A DNA stretch of 33,019 nt from contig NZ_JAJLPA010000031.1 of NCBI RefSeq assembly GCF_025548555.1, forward strand, positions 1 through 33,019. The letters run 5' to 3'. Shown in pieces: positions 1 through 7,008 of this stretch; the stretch's first letter is position 1; each line of letters starts with the position of its first letter. The translations under genes were made by a program, and so were the position numbers. Source of the DNA: Sphingomonas sp. A2-49. GTDB lineage: Bacteria; Pseudomonadota; Alphaproteobacteria; Sphingomonadales; Sphingomonadaceae. A model generated the notes under the pieces. It made no database searches. It worked only from the letters and a program-made list of their open reading frames with translations, and was not told the DNA's origin.

Positions 1-518
1 AGACTTCTGTTTATTCGGTCGAGATGCCGCCGCTGGTTATGCGCGTCTCGCGTAGGAGACGCGAAGTTAGCCATCTTACCCAACCTATCGACCAAAACAT
101 CACGATAGAATATTGCATTATTGACCGAGCCAAGCCTTTGCTTTAAATAAACCAAGCCATGGCATTTTCTACACGCCCACTTTGCTTCAACAAAAAAGAG
201 TTTGTCTGCGCTTCCGTCACAGGTTTGGCAAACGAAGCTGCTGCGCAGGACGTGGACATTGCGCTGTGTATTGCGCACCGGGATGGTGACCACACCCGCA
301 GCCCGCGCAATGTTTGGCGATCCGGCAAAATCGAATTTGAACGTCGCTGCTTCCGTGACAAGGTAGATCAACTGGCCATGACCAACGCGCCGGCCGTGCT
401 CGTCCTGCCATACGCAAAAGCCGCCACCGGCAACAAGACTGCGTTTGCCCGCCACAATATCCATCGCAGGAAAGGCTTCACAATGCGGTCGTCCGCGTCG
501 CGTCGGTCGTTGCGCCAT
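1..518 (-). CDS. Uncharacterised zinc-ribbon protein, 3' end outside the window
   Basis: The minus strand is open from an ATG at 518 to the window edge (172 codons, C-terminus missing). Seen in the translation: a basic N-terminus (MAQRPTRRGRPHCEAFPAMD), a beta-rich middle part, then two CxxC knuckles, C97-x2-C100 and C116-x2-C119 (FVCQTC and WACRKCHGLVY), about 16 residues apart. This looks like a four-cysteine zinc ribbon. The layout resembles a broad family of hypothetical proteins in sphingomonads and other Alphaproteobacteria in which 'ACRxCxGLxY' follows a first CxxC; that is recalled, not searched. An in-frame ATG at 542 preceded by AAGAG is an alternative start; 518 was chosen because the conserved part begins just after it. 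The gene is clearly less GC-rich than the rest of the window and lies beyond the tRNA-Ser 3' end, which suggests acquisition by transfer. Function unknown; nucleic-acid binding is only a guess. Confidence 0.72.
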   Translation of the reverse strand, partial: MAQRPTRRGRPHCEAFPAMDIVAGKRSLVAGGGFCVWQDEHGRRVGHGQLIYLVTEAATFKFDFAGSPNIARAAGVVTIPVRNTQRNVHVLRSSFVCQTCDGSADKLFFVEAKWACRKCHGLVYLKQRLGSVNNAIFYRDVLVDRLGKMANFASPTRDAHNQRRHLDRINRS

Positions 519-797
519 CGCTTTCGCCCCGCCCTGTCTCATCGGTCTCTTTTTTTATATACTCCGATAATTGCCGCACGCCCAATCTAAATCCTATTCT
601 CGCAGCGGCGACGATGCCCGGCTGCCAGGTGCCAAAAAAACAGTGTGCGAATAGGGGCTGCATTTGGAAGCGAGACGCCGGCGCGCCGGGCGCGGCCATT
701 AGCCTCATGGGCGGCGTCTATAGACGCACCCGACCGCGCCTAAGGCGATGGAAAACACACTAATTTTGCAAGGTAGTGTCTGCACCTCAGAGAGGTG
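519..797. other. Gene-free stretch between zinc-ribbon gene and tRNA-Ser
   Basis: No credible gene is seen. On the minus strand, TTGGGC and TATATA lie 18 bp apart just upstream of the zinc-ribbon gene (about 555-584) and could be its promoter. An inverted repeat (CCTATTCTCGC at 593-603 against GCGAATAGG at 647-655) and a perfect 14-bp palindrome GCGTCTATAGACGC at 714-727 are present. None has a clear function. Confidence 0.4.
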
Positions 798-887
798 TGG
801 CGGAGACGGAGGGATTCGAACCCTCGGTACGGTTTCCCGTACGACGCTTTAGCAAAGCGTTGGTTTCAGCCACTCACCCACGTCTCC
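798..887 (-). tRNA. tRNA-Ser (anticodon GCU)
   Basis: The minus strand folds as a class II tRNA. The acceptor arms GGAGACG (887-881) and CGTCTCC (808-802) pair, the discriminator is G (801) and CCA is encoded (800-798). The anticodon GCT lies at 853-851 in an anticodon loop flanked by a CGCTTT/AAAGCG stem. A long variable arm (GTACGGGAAACCGTAC) and the T-loop GTTCGAATC follow. It reads AGC/AGU serine codons. The 3' end faces the AT-richer stretch at 1-797, a common integration geometry for islands. Confidence 0.97.
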
Positions 888-905
888 GGCTGCGGCAGGC
901 GTTGG

Positions 906-934
906 CCTATAGCCGGGGTCGCTGGGGGGATCAA
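906..934 (-). promoter_or_regulatory. Probable sigma-70 promoter of tRNA-Ser
   Basis: On the minus strand a TTGATC -35 box (934-929) is followed after 17 bp by a TATAGG -10 box (911-906). It ends 18 bp before the first tRNA base, a sensible distance for a stable-RNA promoter. This is read by eye. Confidence 0.6.
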
Positions 935-1065
935 CCACGCTGGCGCATGCGATCGGACGTAATTTCGTGCCGGGCCAGCGTTCGTTCATTGCCCGGCAAG
1001 CGCGACGATGGTTAACCTCGGCGCACCGGAGGGCCGCTGGCGCCGGTAACCAGATGGGGGACGGC

Positions 1066-1824
1066 ATGCGGGTGATCGGTTTCGGGACGGCGTTGGCAGC
1101 GATGCTCGCCGGGAGCGCGCCCGCGCAGGTGACGACGATCGATCCCAACCGCGCGATCGACGGCGACCTGTCCGCTCCCGTCGCGGCGCGACCGTCCGCG
1201 CCGCCGCGCGCCGCGTCGCGCCCGGTGCCTCGCGCTCCGGCCCCGCAGGATCAGCAGGCGGCACCCGGATTCGATCCGTCCGCCACACCGGCGTCGCCCG
1301 CGCAGCAGGAAGCCCGGGTCGAGGCGACGACGCGCGCCGCCGATACCTATCCGCGCGAAGACCTGCTCGCCGCGGGCGAAGGCGTGTTCGGCAAGGGCGC
1401 GGCAGGGCTCGCAGGCTTGCTGGAGAAGGTGCTGAAGGACCAGGGCCAGCCCAACGCCTATATCGCCGGCCGCGAGGCCGCGGGCGCGTTCATCGTCGGG
1501 CTGCGCTACGGGTCCGGCATCATGAGCCACAAGGTCGAAGGGCAGCAGCCGGTATACTGGACCGGCCCGTCGGTGGGCTTCGACGTCGGCGGCGACGCCA
1601 ACAAGGTGTTCGTGCTCGTCTACAACCTGTACGATACCGCGGAGCTGTTCCACCGCTTTCCGGCTGCCGAGGGCCGGCTGTACCTGGTCGGCGGCTTTGC
1701 CGCGACCTATCTGCGCCGCGGCAATATCGTCCTCATCCCGATCCGCCTGGGTGTCGGCTACCGGGCCGGGGTCAACGTCGGCTATATGAAGATCACGCGC
1801 AAGGCGAAGTGGATGCCGTTCTAG
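1066..1824 (+). CDS. EipA-like envelope protein (DUF1134)
   Basis: Predicted 252-aa exported protein. Residues 1-20 form a signal peptide (MRVIGFGTALAAMLAGSAPA). A Pro/Ala-rich linker of about 80 residues precedes a conserved C-terminal half containing FGKGAAGLAGLLEKVLKDQG, EAAGAFIVGLRYGSG and YWTGPSVGFDVGGDANKV, ending RKAKWMPF. This is the DUF1134 signature; the Brucella member EipA is a periplasmic beta-barrel needed for envelope integrity. The ATG at 1066 is preferred because it starts the signal peptide directly and follows GGGGGA; an ATG at 1054 is also in frame. It is monocistronic and ends convergent with pyrC. A role in the envelope is inferred from the family and the signal peptide. 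Confidence 0.85.
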   Translation: MRVIGFGTALAAMLAGSAPAQVTTIDPNRAIDGDLSAPVAARPSAPPRAASRPVPRAPAPQDQQAAPGFDPSATPASPAQQEARVEATTRAADTYPREDLLAAGEGVFGKGAAGLAGLLEKVLKDQGQPNAYIAGREAAGAFIVGLRYGSGIMSHKVEGQQPVYWTGPSVGFDVGGDANKVFVLVYNLYDTAELFHRFPAAEGRLYLVGGFAATYLRRGNIVLIPIRLGVGYRAGVNVGYMKITRKAKWMPF

Positions 1825-1827
1825 CCC

Positions 1828-1857
1828 GGCGCCGCGCCTTTTGCGGTTGTCGGCGCC
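1828..1857. terminator. Hairpin between convergent eipA-like gene and pyrC
   Basis: GGCGCCG (1828-1834) pairs with CGGCGCC (1851-1857) in the 37-bp gap between two converging stop codons. There is no T-run on either side, so it could be a shared weak terminator or only an RNA end-protecting hairpin. Confidence 0.35.
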
Positions 1858-1861
1858 CGTG

Positions 1862-2899
1862 TCAGCCGACGAACCGCCACCCGGTGGATTCGCCCGCCAG
1901 GAACGGAACGACCGCGGTATCGCCCTCGCCGATCCGATCGGGGACGACGGCCGGATCGCGCTCCAGCGTCACAATCCCCTCGTTGAGCGGCAGGCCGTAG
2001 AAGCGCGCGCCATGTTCCGCCGCAAAGCCCTCGAACCGGTCGAGCGCGCCCTCTTCGTCGAACACGCGTGCATAGGCTTCCAGTGCGAAGGGCGCGTTGA
2101 AGATGCCGGCGCAGCCGCAACCCGATTCCTTGGCGCCGACGACGTGCGGCGCGCTGTCCGTCCCGAGGAAGAAGCGGGGGCTGCCGGACACGGCCGCGCG
2201 TCGAACCGCCAGCCGATGCGCCTCGCGCTTGAGCACCGGCAGGCAATAGGCATGGGGCCGCAAGCCGCCGTCGAAGATCGCGTTGCGATTTATCATCAGA
2301 TGCTGCGGCGTGATCGTCGCGCCGATCGGGTGATCGGCCTCCGCCACGAACGCGGCGGCCTCCGCCGTGGTGATATGCTCCAGAACGATCTTCAGCGCGG
2401 GAAACTCGCGGGTCAGCGGCGTCAGCACGCGCTCGACGAACACCGCTTCGCGATCGAAGATGTCGATGCTGCGATCCGTGACCTCGCCATGGATCAACAG
2501 CGGCATGCCGATCCGCTGCAACGTCTCCAGCACCTTGGTCAGCGCCAGGATGTCGGTGACGCCGTACGCCGAATTGGTCGTCGCATGCGCGGGATAGAGC
2601 TTGCAGGCCGTGAAGACGCCGTCCGCGTGCCCCGCCGCGATGTCCGCCGCGTCGCTGCGATCGGTCAGGTAGCAGGTCATGAGCGGCGTGAACGCGGTGC
2701 CTTCGTCCAATGCCGCTAGGATCCGCGTCCGATAGCGCGCGGCGGCGGCGGCAGTCGTCACCGGCGGGGTCAGGTTGGGCATGACGATCGCGCGCCCGAA
2801 CTGACGCGCGGTAAAGCCCGCCACCGCCGCCAGCATCGCGCCATCGCGCAGGTGGACGTGCCAGTCGTCGGGGCGGCGGATGGTCAGGCGCTGGGTCAT
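1862..2899 (-). CDS. pyrC: Dihydroorotase
   Basis: Cyclises N-carbamoyl-aspartate to dihydroorotate, the third step of pyrimidine synthesis, in the cytoplasm. The 345-aa length and motifs fit the E. coli-type homodimeric class II enzyme. Metal ligands visible are H14 and H16 in DWHVHLRD, K100 (ACKLYPAHATTNS, the carboxylated lysine), H137 (IHGEV), H175 (LEHITT) and the catalytic D248 (GTDSAPH). All key residues are present, so it should be active. The ATG at 2899 follows AGGA at good spacing. It is divergent from the ygfZ-like gene and convergent with the EipA-like gene; no other pyr gene is nearby. Confidence 0.96.
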   Translation of the reverse strand: MTQRLTIRRPDDWHVHLRDGAMLAAVAGFTARQFGRAIVMPNLTPPVTTAAAAARYRTRILAALDEGTAFTPLMTCYLTDRSDAADIAAGHADGVFTACKLYPAHATTNSAYGVTDILALTKVLETLQRIGMPLLIHGEVTDRSIDIFDREAVFVERVLTPLTREFPALKIVLEHITTAEAAAFVAEADHPIGATITPQHLMINRNAIFDGGLRPHAYCLPVLKREAHRLAVRRAAVSGSPRFFLGTDSAPHVVGAKESGCGCAGIFNAPFALEAYARVFDEEGALDRFEGFAAEHGARFYGLPLNEGIVTLERDPAVVPDRIGEGDTAVVPFLAGESTGWRFVG

Positions 2900-2970
2900 C
2901 GCCGCGTCCTAACCGCCCGATCCGCCCGCCGCCACCTTGGAAAATGCGGCGGGGCGCCTAGGTGCATCAT

Positions 2971-3699
2971 ATGGACGCCACCACACTCGTCGATCGCGCG
3001 ATCGTCCGCCTGTCCGGCGACGACGTCCGCGGATTCCTGCAGGGGCTCGTCACCAACGACGTCACCGGGCCGCTGCCGGTCTGGGCGGCGCTGCTGACGC
3101 CACAGGGCAAGGCGTTGTTCGACTTCATCGTCTGGCCGGATGGCGACGACCTGTTGATCGACTGCGAGGCCGCACAGGCGGCGGCGCTCGTGCGGCGGCT
3201 CGCGCTGTATCGCCTGCGGCGCCCGATCGCGATCGCGCCCGACGCGGCACTTGCCGTCCATTGGTCGCGCGACGGGACCGCGGGAAGTGCCGACCCGCGG
3301 CTGGCGGCGCTCGGTCGCCGCTGGCTGGCGCCGCCGTCGGCGGCGGCGGAGGGATGGCTGGCGCATCGCCTCGCGCTGGGCGTCACGGAAGGGGTGGCCG
3401 AATTAGGCAACGGCGAAACCCTATGGCTCGAATGCAACGCCGCCGAGCTGGGCGGCGTGAGCTTCACCAAAGGATGCTACATCGGCCAGGAGAACACCGC
3501 GCGGATGCACCATCGCGCCAAGGTCAACCGGCGGCTGGTCGTGGCCCCGCTCGCGGACGCCGGCGATCGCACCCGCGCGACCTACCCCAACCTCGGATGG
3601 ATGATCGAACATCGCCGCACGGAGGCGATCGGTGATGCGCTGCGTCCCGAATGGCTCGCTGCGGCGCTCGTCGAGGCTCAGCGCCCGACGGCGGTATAG
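2971..3699 (+). CDS. ygfZ: YgfZ/GcvT-type folate-binding protein
   Basis: Predicted 242-aa cytosolic protein of the GcvT-like tetrahydrofolate-binding fold, involved in assembly or repair of certain Fe-S clusters. The family hallmark K-G-C-Y-x-G-Q-E is present at residues 167-174 (KGCYIGQENTAR); the N-terminus has the matching FLQGLVTNDV and LTPQGKALFDFIVW segments. The ATG at 2971 is preferred because AGGTG lies 6 nt upstream; a GTG at 2962 would add three residues. It is shorter than E. coli YgfZ (about 326 aa), as is common in alphaproteobacteria. Its last 22 bp overlap the end of the convergent ugd gene. Confidence 0.9.
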   Translation: MDATTLVDRAIVRLSGDDVRGFLQGLVTNDVTGPLPVWAALLTPQGKALFDFIVWPDGDDLLIDCEAAQAAALVRRLALYRLRRPIAIAPDAALAVHWSRDGTAGSADPRLAALGRRWLAPPSAAAEGWLAHRLALGVTEGVAELGNGETLWLECNAAELGGVSFTKGCYIGQENTARMHHRAKVNRRLVVAPLADAGDRTRATYPNLGWMIEHRRTEAIGDALRPEWLAAALVEAQRPTAV

Positions 3700-4979
3700 G
3701 CGAAGCCCGCTCCCTCGACGTCGTCGCGGTGATAGACGTTGCGCAGGTCGACGAAGACGGGTGCGGCCATGATCGTCTTCAGTCTGGACAGGTCGAGCGC
3801 GCGGAAGGCGTCCCATTCGGTGACGATCACCACCGCATCCGCCCCCGTCGCCGCGTCATAGGCGTCCGCGCAATAGGTGAGGTCGGGCATCATCCGCCGC
3901 GCGGCATCCACCCCCTCGGGATCGTAGGCGCGTACGGTCACCCCGGCATCGATCAGCGCCTGCGCGATCGCGATCGACGGCGCATCGCGCATGTCGTCGG
4001 TGTTGGGCTTGAAGGTCAGGCCGAGCAGCGCGACGGTCCTGCCCGCGACCTCCCCGTCCAGCGCCTGGAGCACCTTGCGCCCCATCGCGCGCTTGCGGCT
4101 GTCGTTCACCTTCACCACCGCCTCGACGATATGGACGGGGCTCTCGAAATCCTCGGCGGTCTTGAGCAGCGCCAGCGTGTCCTTGGGGAAGCACGATCCG
4201 CCATAGCCGGGGCCGGCATGCAGGAACTTCTTGCCGATGCGGTTGTCGAGCCCGATCCCGCGGCTGACGTCCTGGACGTTGGCACCGACCGCCTCGCACA
4301 GGTCGGCGATTTCGTTAATGAAGGTGATCTTGGTCGCGAGGAAGGCGTTCGCGGCATATTTGATGAGTTCGGACGTACGCCGGCCGGTGAACAGCAGCGG
4401 CGATTCGTTGAGGTAGAGCGGGCGATAGACGTCGCGCATGACCTTGCACGCACCCTCGTCGTCGGTGCCGATGACGATGCGGTCGGGACGTTTGAAGTCG
4501 CCGATCGCGGCGCCCTCGCGCAGGAATTCGGGGTTGGAGACGACCTGGACGTCGATCTCGGGGCGCCGCTCGCGCAGGATCGCCTCGACCTTGTCGCCGG
4601 TGCCGACCGGCACGGTCGACTTGGTGACGACGACGGTCGGCCCGGTGACCGCCGCGGCGATCTCCTGCGTCGCGGCGAAGACGTAGCTGAGGTCGGCATG
4701 GCCGTCGCCGCGCCGCGAGGGCGTGCCGACCGCGATGAAGATCGCATCGACGCCCGCGACCGAGGCGGCGAGGTCGGTGGTGAAGGTCAGCCGTCCCGCC
4801 GCGGCGTTCGATGCGACGAGCGCATCGAGCCCGGGTTCGTAGATCGGCATCCGCCCCGCCTTCAGCGCGGCGACCTTGTCCGCATCCTTGTCGACGCAGA
4901 TCACGCTATGGCCGAAATCGGCGAAACAGGCCCCCGACACCAGGCCGACATAGCCAGAACCGATCATCGTGATGCGCAT
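3678..4979 (-). CDS. ugd: UDP-glucose 6-dehydrogenase
   Basis: Oxidises UDP-glucose to UDP-glucuronate with two NAD+, feeding exopolysaccharide or glycolipid synthesis (in sphingomonads glucuronate is found in sphingans and glycosphingolipids). The 433-aa length is normal. Seen are the Rossmann motif GSGYVG (residues 7-12), the NAD/UDP domain segment TKSTVPVGTG, the central helix with KYAANAFLATKITFINE, and the catalytic cysteine C263 in GPGYGGSCFPKD. The C-terminal UDP-binding domain contains LLGLTFKPNTDDMRDAPS. The start is strongly supported by AGGAGG 5 nt before the ATG. No polysaccharide cluster is adjacent; the gene stands alone. Confidence 0.96.
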   Translation of the reverse strand: MRITMIGSGYVGLVSGACFADFGHSVICVDKDADKVAALKAGRMPIYEPGLDALVASNAAAGRLTFTTDLAASVAGVDAIFIAVGTPSRRGDGHADLSYVFAATQEIAAAVTGPTVVVTKSTVPVGTGDKVEAILRERRPEIDVQVVSNPEFLREGAAIGDFKRPDRIVIGTDDEGACKVMRDVYRPLYLNESPLLFTGRRTSELIKYAANAFLATKITFINEIADLCEAVGANVQDVSRGIGLDNRIGKKFLHAGPGYGGSCFPKDTLALLKTAEDFESPVHIVEAVVKVNDSRKRAMGRKVLQALDGEVAGRTVALLGLTFKPNTDDMRDAPSIAIAQALIDAGVTVRAYDPEGVDAARRMMPDLTYCADAYDAATGADAVVIVTEWDAFRALDLSRLKTIMAAPVFVDLRNVYHRDDVEGAGFAYTAVGR

Positions 4980-5203
4980 GAAACCTCCTGACGAACGGGG
5001 CGAAACCGCGGATGGCGGTGTCTAGCCGAACGCGCGCCGATTGCCAGCGCCGCATCGCATGGGACCAGGCGTCGGCCGTTCATGGGCAGAGCGATGCCGT
5101 CGCGCACATCCTTGGGCGGTCCTGCGCGATTTTCGCCCGAACATTGCACCAGCCGCAAGCTTTGCCAGCGATGCCGGCCCCGCCGCGCGACCGCCGCGCG
5201 CAC

Positions 5204-5235
5204 AAAAAAGGGAGGCCGACTTGCGTCGACCTCCC
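5204..5235 (-). terminator. Rho-independent terminator of ompA-like gene
   Basis: On the minus strand GGGAGGTCGAC (5235-5225) pairs with GTCGGCCTCCC (5220-5210) with one mismatch and a 4-nt loop, followed by six T (5209-5204). It lies 29 bp after the OmpA-like stop codon. Confidence 0.88.
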
Positions 5236-5263
5236 GATTTCGTTCCTGACGGAAGGACGGGTC

Positions 5264-6388
5264 TTACTGACCAGCGCCCGGACCGTAGGTGACTTCCACG
5301 CGACGGTTCTGCACTTCGCGGACGCCATCGGCAGTCTGCACGCGCAGGTTCGTCTCGCCGAAGGCGTTGGTCGTGACCGACGCATCCGGGATGGAGTGCG
5401 ACGTCAGGTAAGCCTTGACCGTGTCTGCGCGACGCTGCGACAGACCCTGGTTGTACTTCGCGGTACCCGACGTGTCGGTGTAACCGGCGACCATGACCTG
5501 CGCGTTGCCGCAGCTCTGGTACTGGCTGACGGCGTTGTCGAGGATCGACGCTGCTTCCGGCGTGACGTCCGACTTGTTCCACTCGAAGAACACGATGAAC
5601 GGACCAGGCGAGCAGACCGGAGCCTGTGCGACCGGCTCGGGAGCAGGCGGCGGCGGCGGCGGCGGAACGTCGGGTGCCGGCGGCGGCGGCGGAGGCGTCG
5701 GCGAACCGAAGTTGTAGGTCACGCCGCCCAGGATGCTGTGCGAACGGAAACGACCGTCGAACGTGCGGTTGGTGACGTCGACCAGCTTGACGTTGTCGGC
5801 GTTGAAGAAGCGATACTTCAGCGTCGCGTCGATGTGGTCGGTCAGCGGCGCGCGAACGCCCGCCAGGCCCTGCCATGCGAACACGGTGTCCGAATCATCG
5901 ACGAAGTTGCCGCGCGTGTTGAGCGCGTAGTTCGCCTTGACGCGAGCCACGCCGACACCGCCGCCGACGAAGCCCTGGATGCCGTCGTCGTCACCGAAGT
6001 CGAGCAGGCCGTTCAGCATGAAGCTGAGTGCCGAGGTGCGACCGCCGGCATAGTCGTAGCTGCCGGCCGGGGTGGAGACGAGAGCGCCAGCCGTATTGTA
6101 GCGCGGCGTGGTGACGGTCGACGTGTAGCCATCGACGGTCGCGCTGCGATAACCGACTTCGGTTTCGACGCGGAACCCGCCGAAATCGTAGCCGATGACG
6201 CCATCGACATCGTAGCCATAGTCATGATCGACGGTCGCGGCATTGGCGGTGGCGCCGATGTCGTAATCGATGTCTTCGACGATCATCGCACCGCCTTCGA
6301 CGCCAACGTACCACGACTTGTCGCGGGCGAGGGCGGGAGTGGCGAGTGCGGTGGATGCAAGTGCCAGAACGACGGCAAGCTTCCGCAT
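5264..6388 (-). CDS. OmpA-family outer membrane protein
   Basis: A 374-aa structural protein linking the outer membrane to peptidoglycan. Residues 1-21 are a signal peptide ending ALA. Residues about 24-228 form an eight-strand porin-like barrel (alternating hydrophobic/aromatic strands, final strand HSILGGVTYNFG). A proline-rich hinge follows at 230-252. Residues about 263-370 are the OmpA C-terminal domain (FFEWNKSDVTPEA, GYTDTSGTAKYNQGLSQRRA, NRRVEVTYG); D305 in GYTDTSG and the arginine of LSQRRA are the expected diaminopimelate-binding residues. A hinge cysteine pair (C259, C293) could form the disulfide known in OmpA. AAGGGGA precedes the ATG. It is monocistronic with its own terminator, suiting an abundant protein. 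Confidence 0.93.
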   Translation of the reverse strand: MRKLAVVLALASTALATPALARDKSWYVGVEGGAMIVEDIDYDIGATANAATVDHDYGYDVDGVIGYDFGGFRVETEVGYRSATVDGYTSTVTTPRYNTAGALVSTPAGSYDYAGGRTSALSFMLNGLLDFGDDDGIQGFVGGGVGVARVKANYALNTRGNFVDDSDTVFAWQGLAGVRAPLTDHIDATLKYRFFNADNVKLVDVTNRTFDGRFRSHSILGGVTYNFGSPTPPPPPPAPDVPPPPPPPAPEPVAQAPVCSPGPFIVFFEWNKSDVTPEAASILDNAVSQYQSCGNAQVMVAGYTDTSGTAKYNQGLSQRRADTVKAYLTSHSIPDASVTTNAFGETNLRVQTADGVREVQNRRVEVTYGPGAGQ

Positions 6389-6502
6389 AGAATTCCCCTT
6401 TCTTGAGTGTCACTACGGACAGCGCAAACTCACTATCGGAGGGTTGGTTTCCACGCAAGCCGACAAAAGTCGGGACCTGTGGCAAGGATGCCACACATCT
6501 GG

Positions 6503-7006
6503 TCACCGCGCGATCAGCCCGTGTTGTCGCATCGCGGCGAGGATTTCGGTGATCGTGGCACGCGCTGCGGCGTCCGCGACCGACCCGCCGGAAGGGTCGG
6601 CGATCGCCCCGCCGCGGGGTCCGACGACGCCATTGCCGCCAATGACCAGACGATCGCCGTAGATGTCGCCCTCCCGCCACGTGCCATTACGGTAAGTCAC
6701 TGGCTTTGCGGATGAAACGCACCACACGGCGAACCCCTCGGCGGCCCGGACGAACCGCCAGCCGCCAGCGGTCCAGCCCGCGAGGCACCGCCCCTGCCCC
6801 CGCCACGCGCCGGTCGGGGCATCGCCCAGGAGCCAGCATTCGCCGATCCCCGGCGCGTCCGGCGGGACCGTCGCATCCACCGCCACGACCGCCGGCTGGA
6901 CGAGAAAATCGAGCCGCGTCAGCGCTTCGTTATGCGTGGTTTCTTTTTCCGCCTGCCCCGGAACCAGCAGCGGCAGCGCCAGCCGAGCGGTGTTCTGGTC
7001 GGTCAT
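6503..7006 (-). CDS. DUF2793 protein at the end of the GTA-like cluster
   Basis: A 167-aa protein of the DUF2793 type: TARLALPLLVPGQAEKETTHNEALTRLD is the family's N-terminal signature (residues about 6-33), followed by a tryptophan-rich segment (GAWRGQGRCLAGWTAGGWRFV). The C-terminal 30 residues look helical. Two ATGs are possible: 7012, which overlaps the preceding stop, and 7006. 7006 is chosen because AAGGAG lies 7 nt before it but only 1 nt before 7012. In sphingomonad GTA-like clusters this gene often follows the gp15-like tail gene; a tip or fibre role is plausible, not shown. Confidence 0.85.
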   Translation of the reverse strand: MTDQNTARLALPLLVPGQAEKETTHNEALTRLDFLVQPAVVAVDATVPPDAPGIGECWLLGDAPTGAWRGQGRCLAGWTAGGWRFVRAAEGFAVWCVSSAKPVTYRNGTWREGDIYGDRLVIGGNGVVGPRGGAIADPSGGSVADAAARATITEILAAMRQHGLIAR

Positions 7007-7008
7007 CG

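Noticed and set aside
159..590. 143-codon plus-strand open frame near the left edge
   Set aside because: It lies antisense to the zinc-ribbon gene, whose paired CxxC motifs are far more gene-like; no domain is visible on the plus strand.
6389..6502. Terminator of the GTA-like operon
   Set aside because: Only a weak CCGAC/GTCGG hairpin without a T-run is present before the OmpA gene, not enough to call a terminator.
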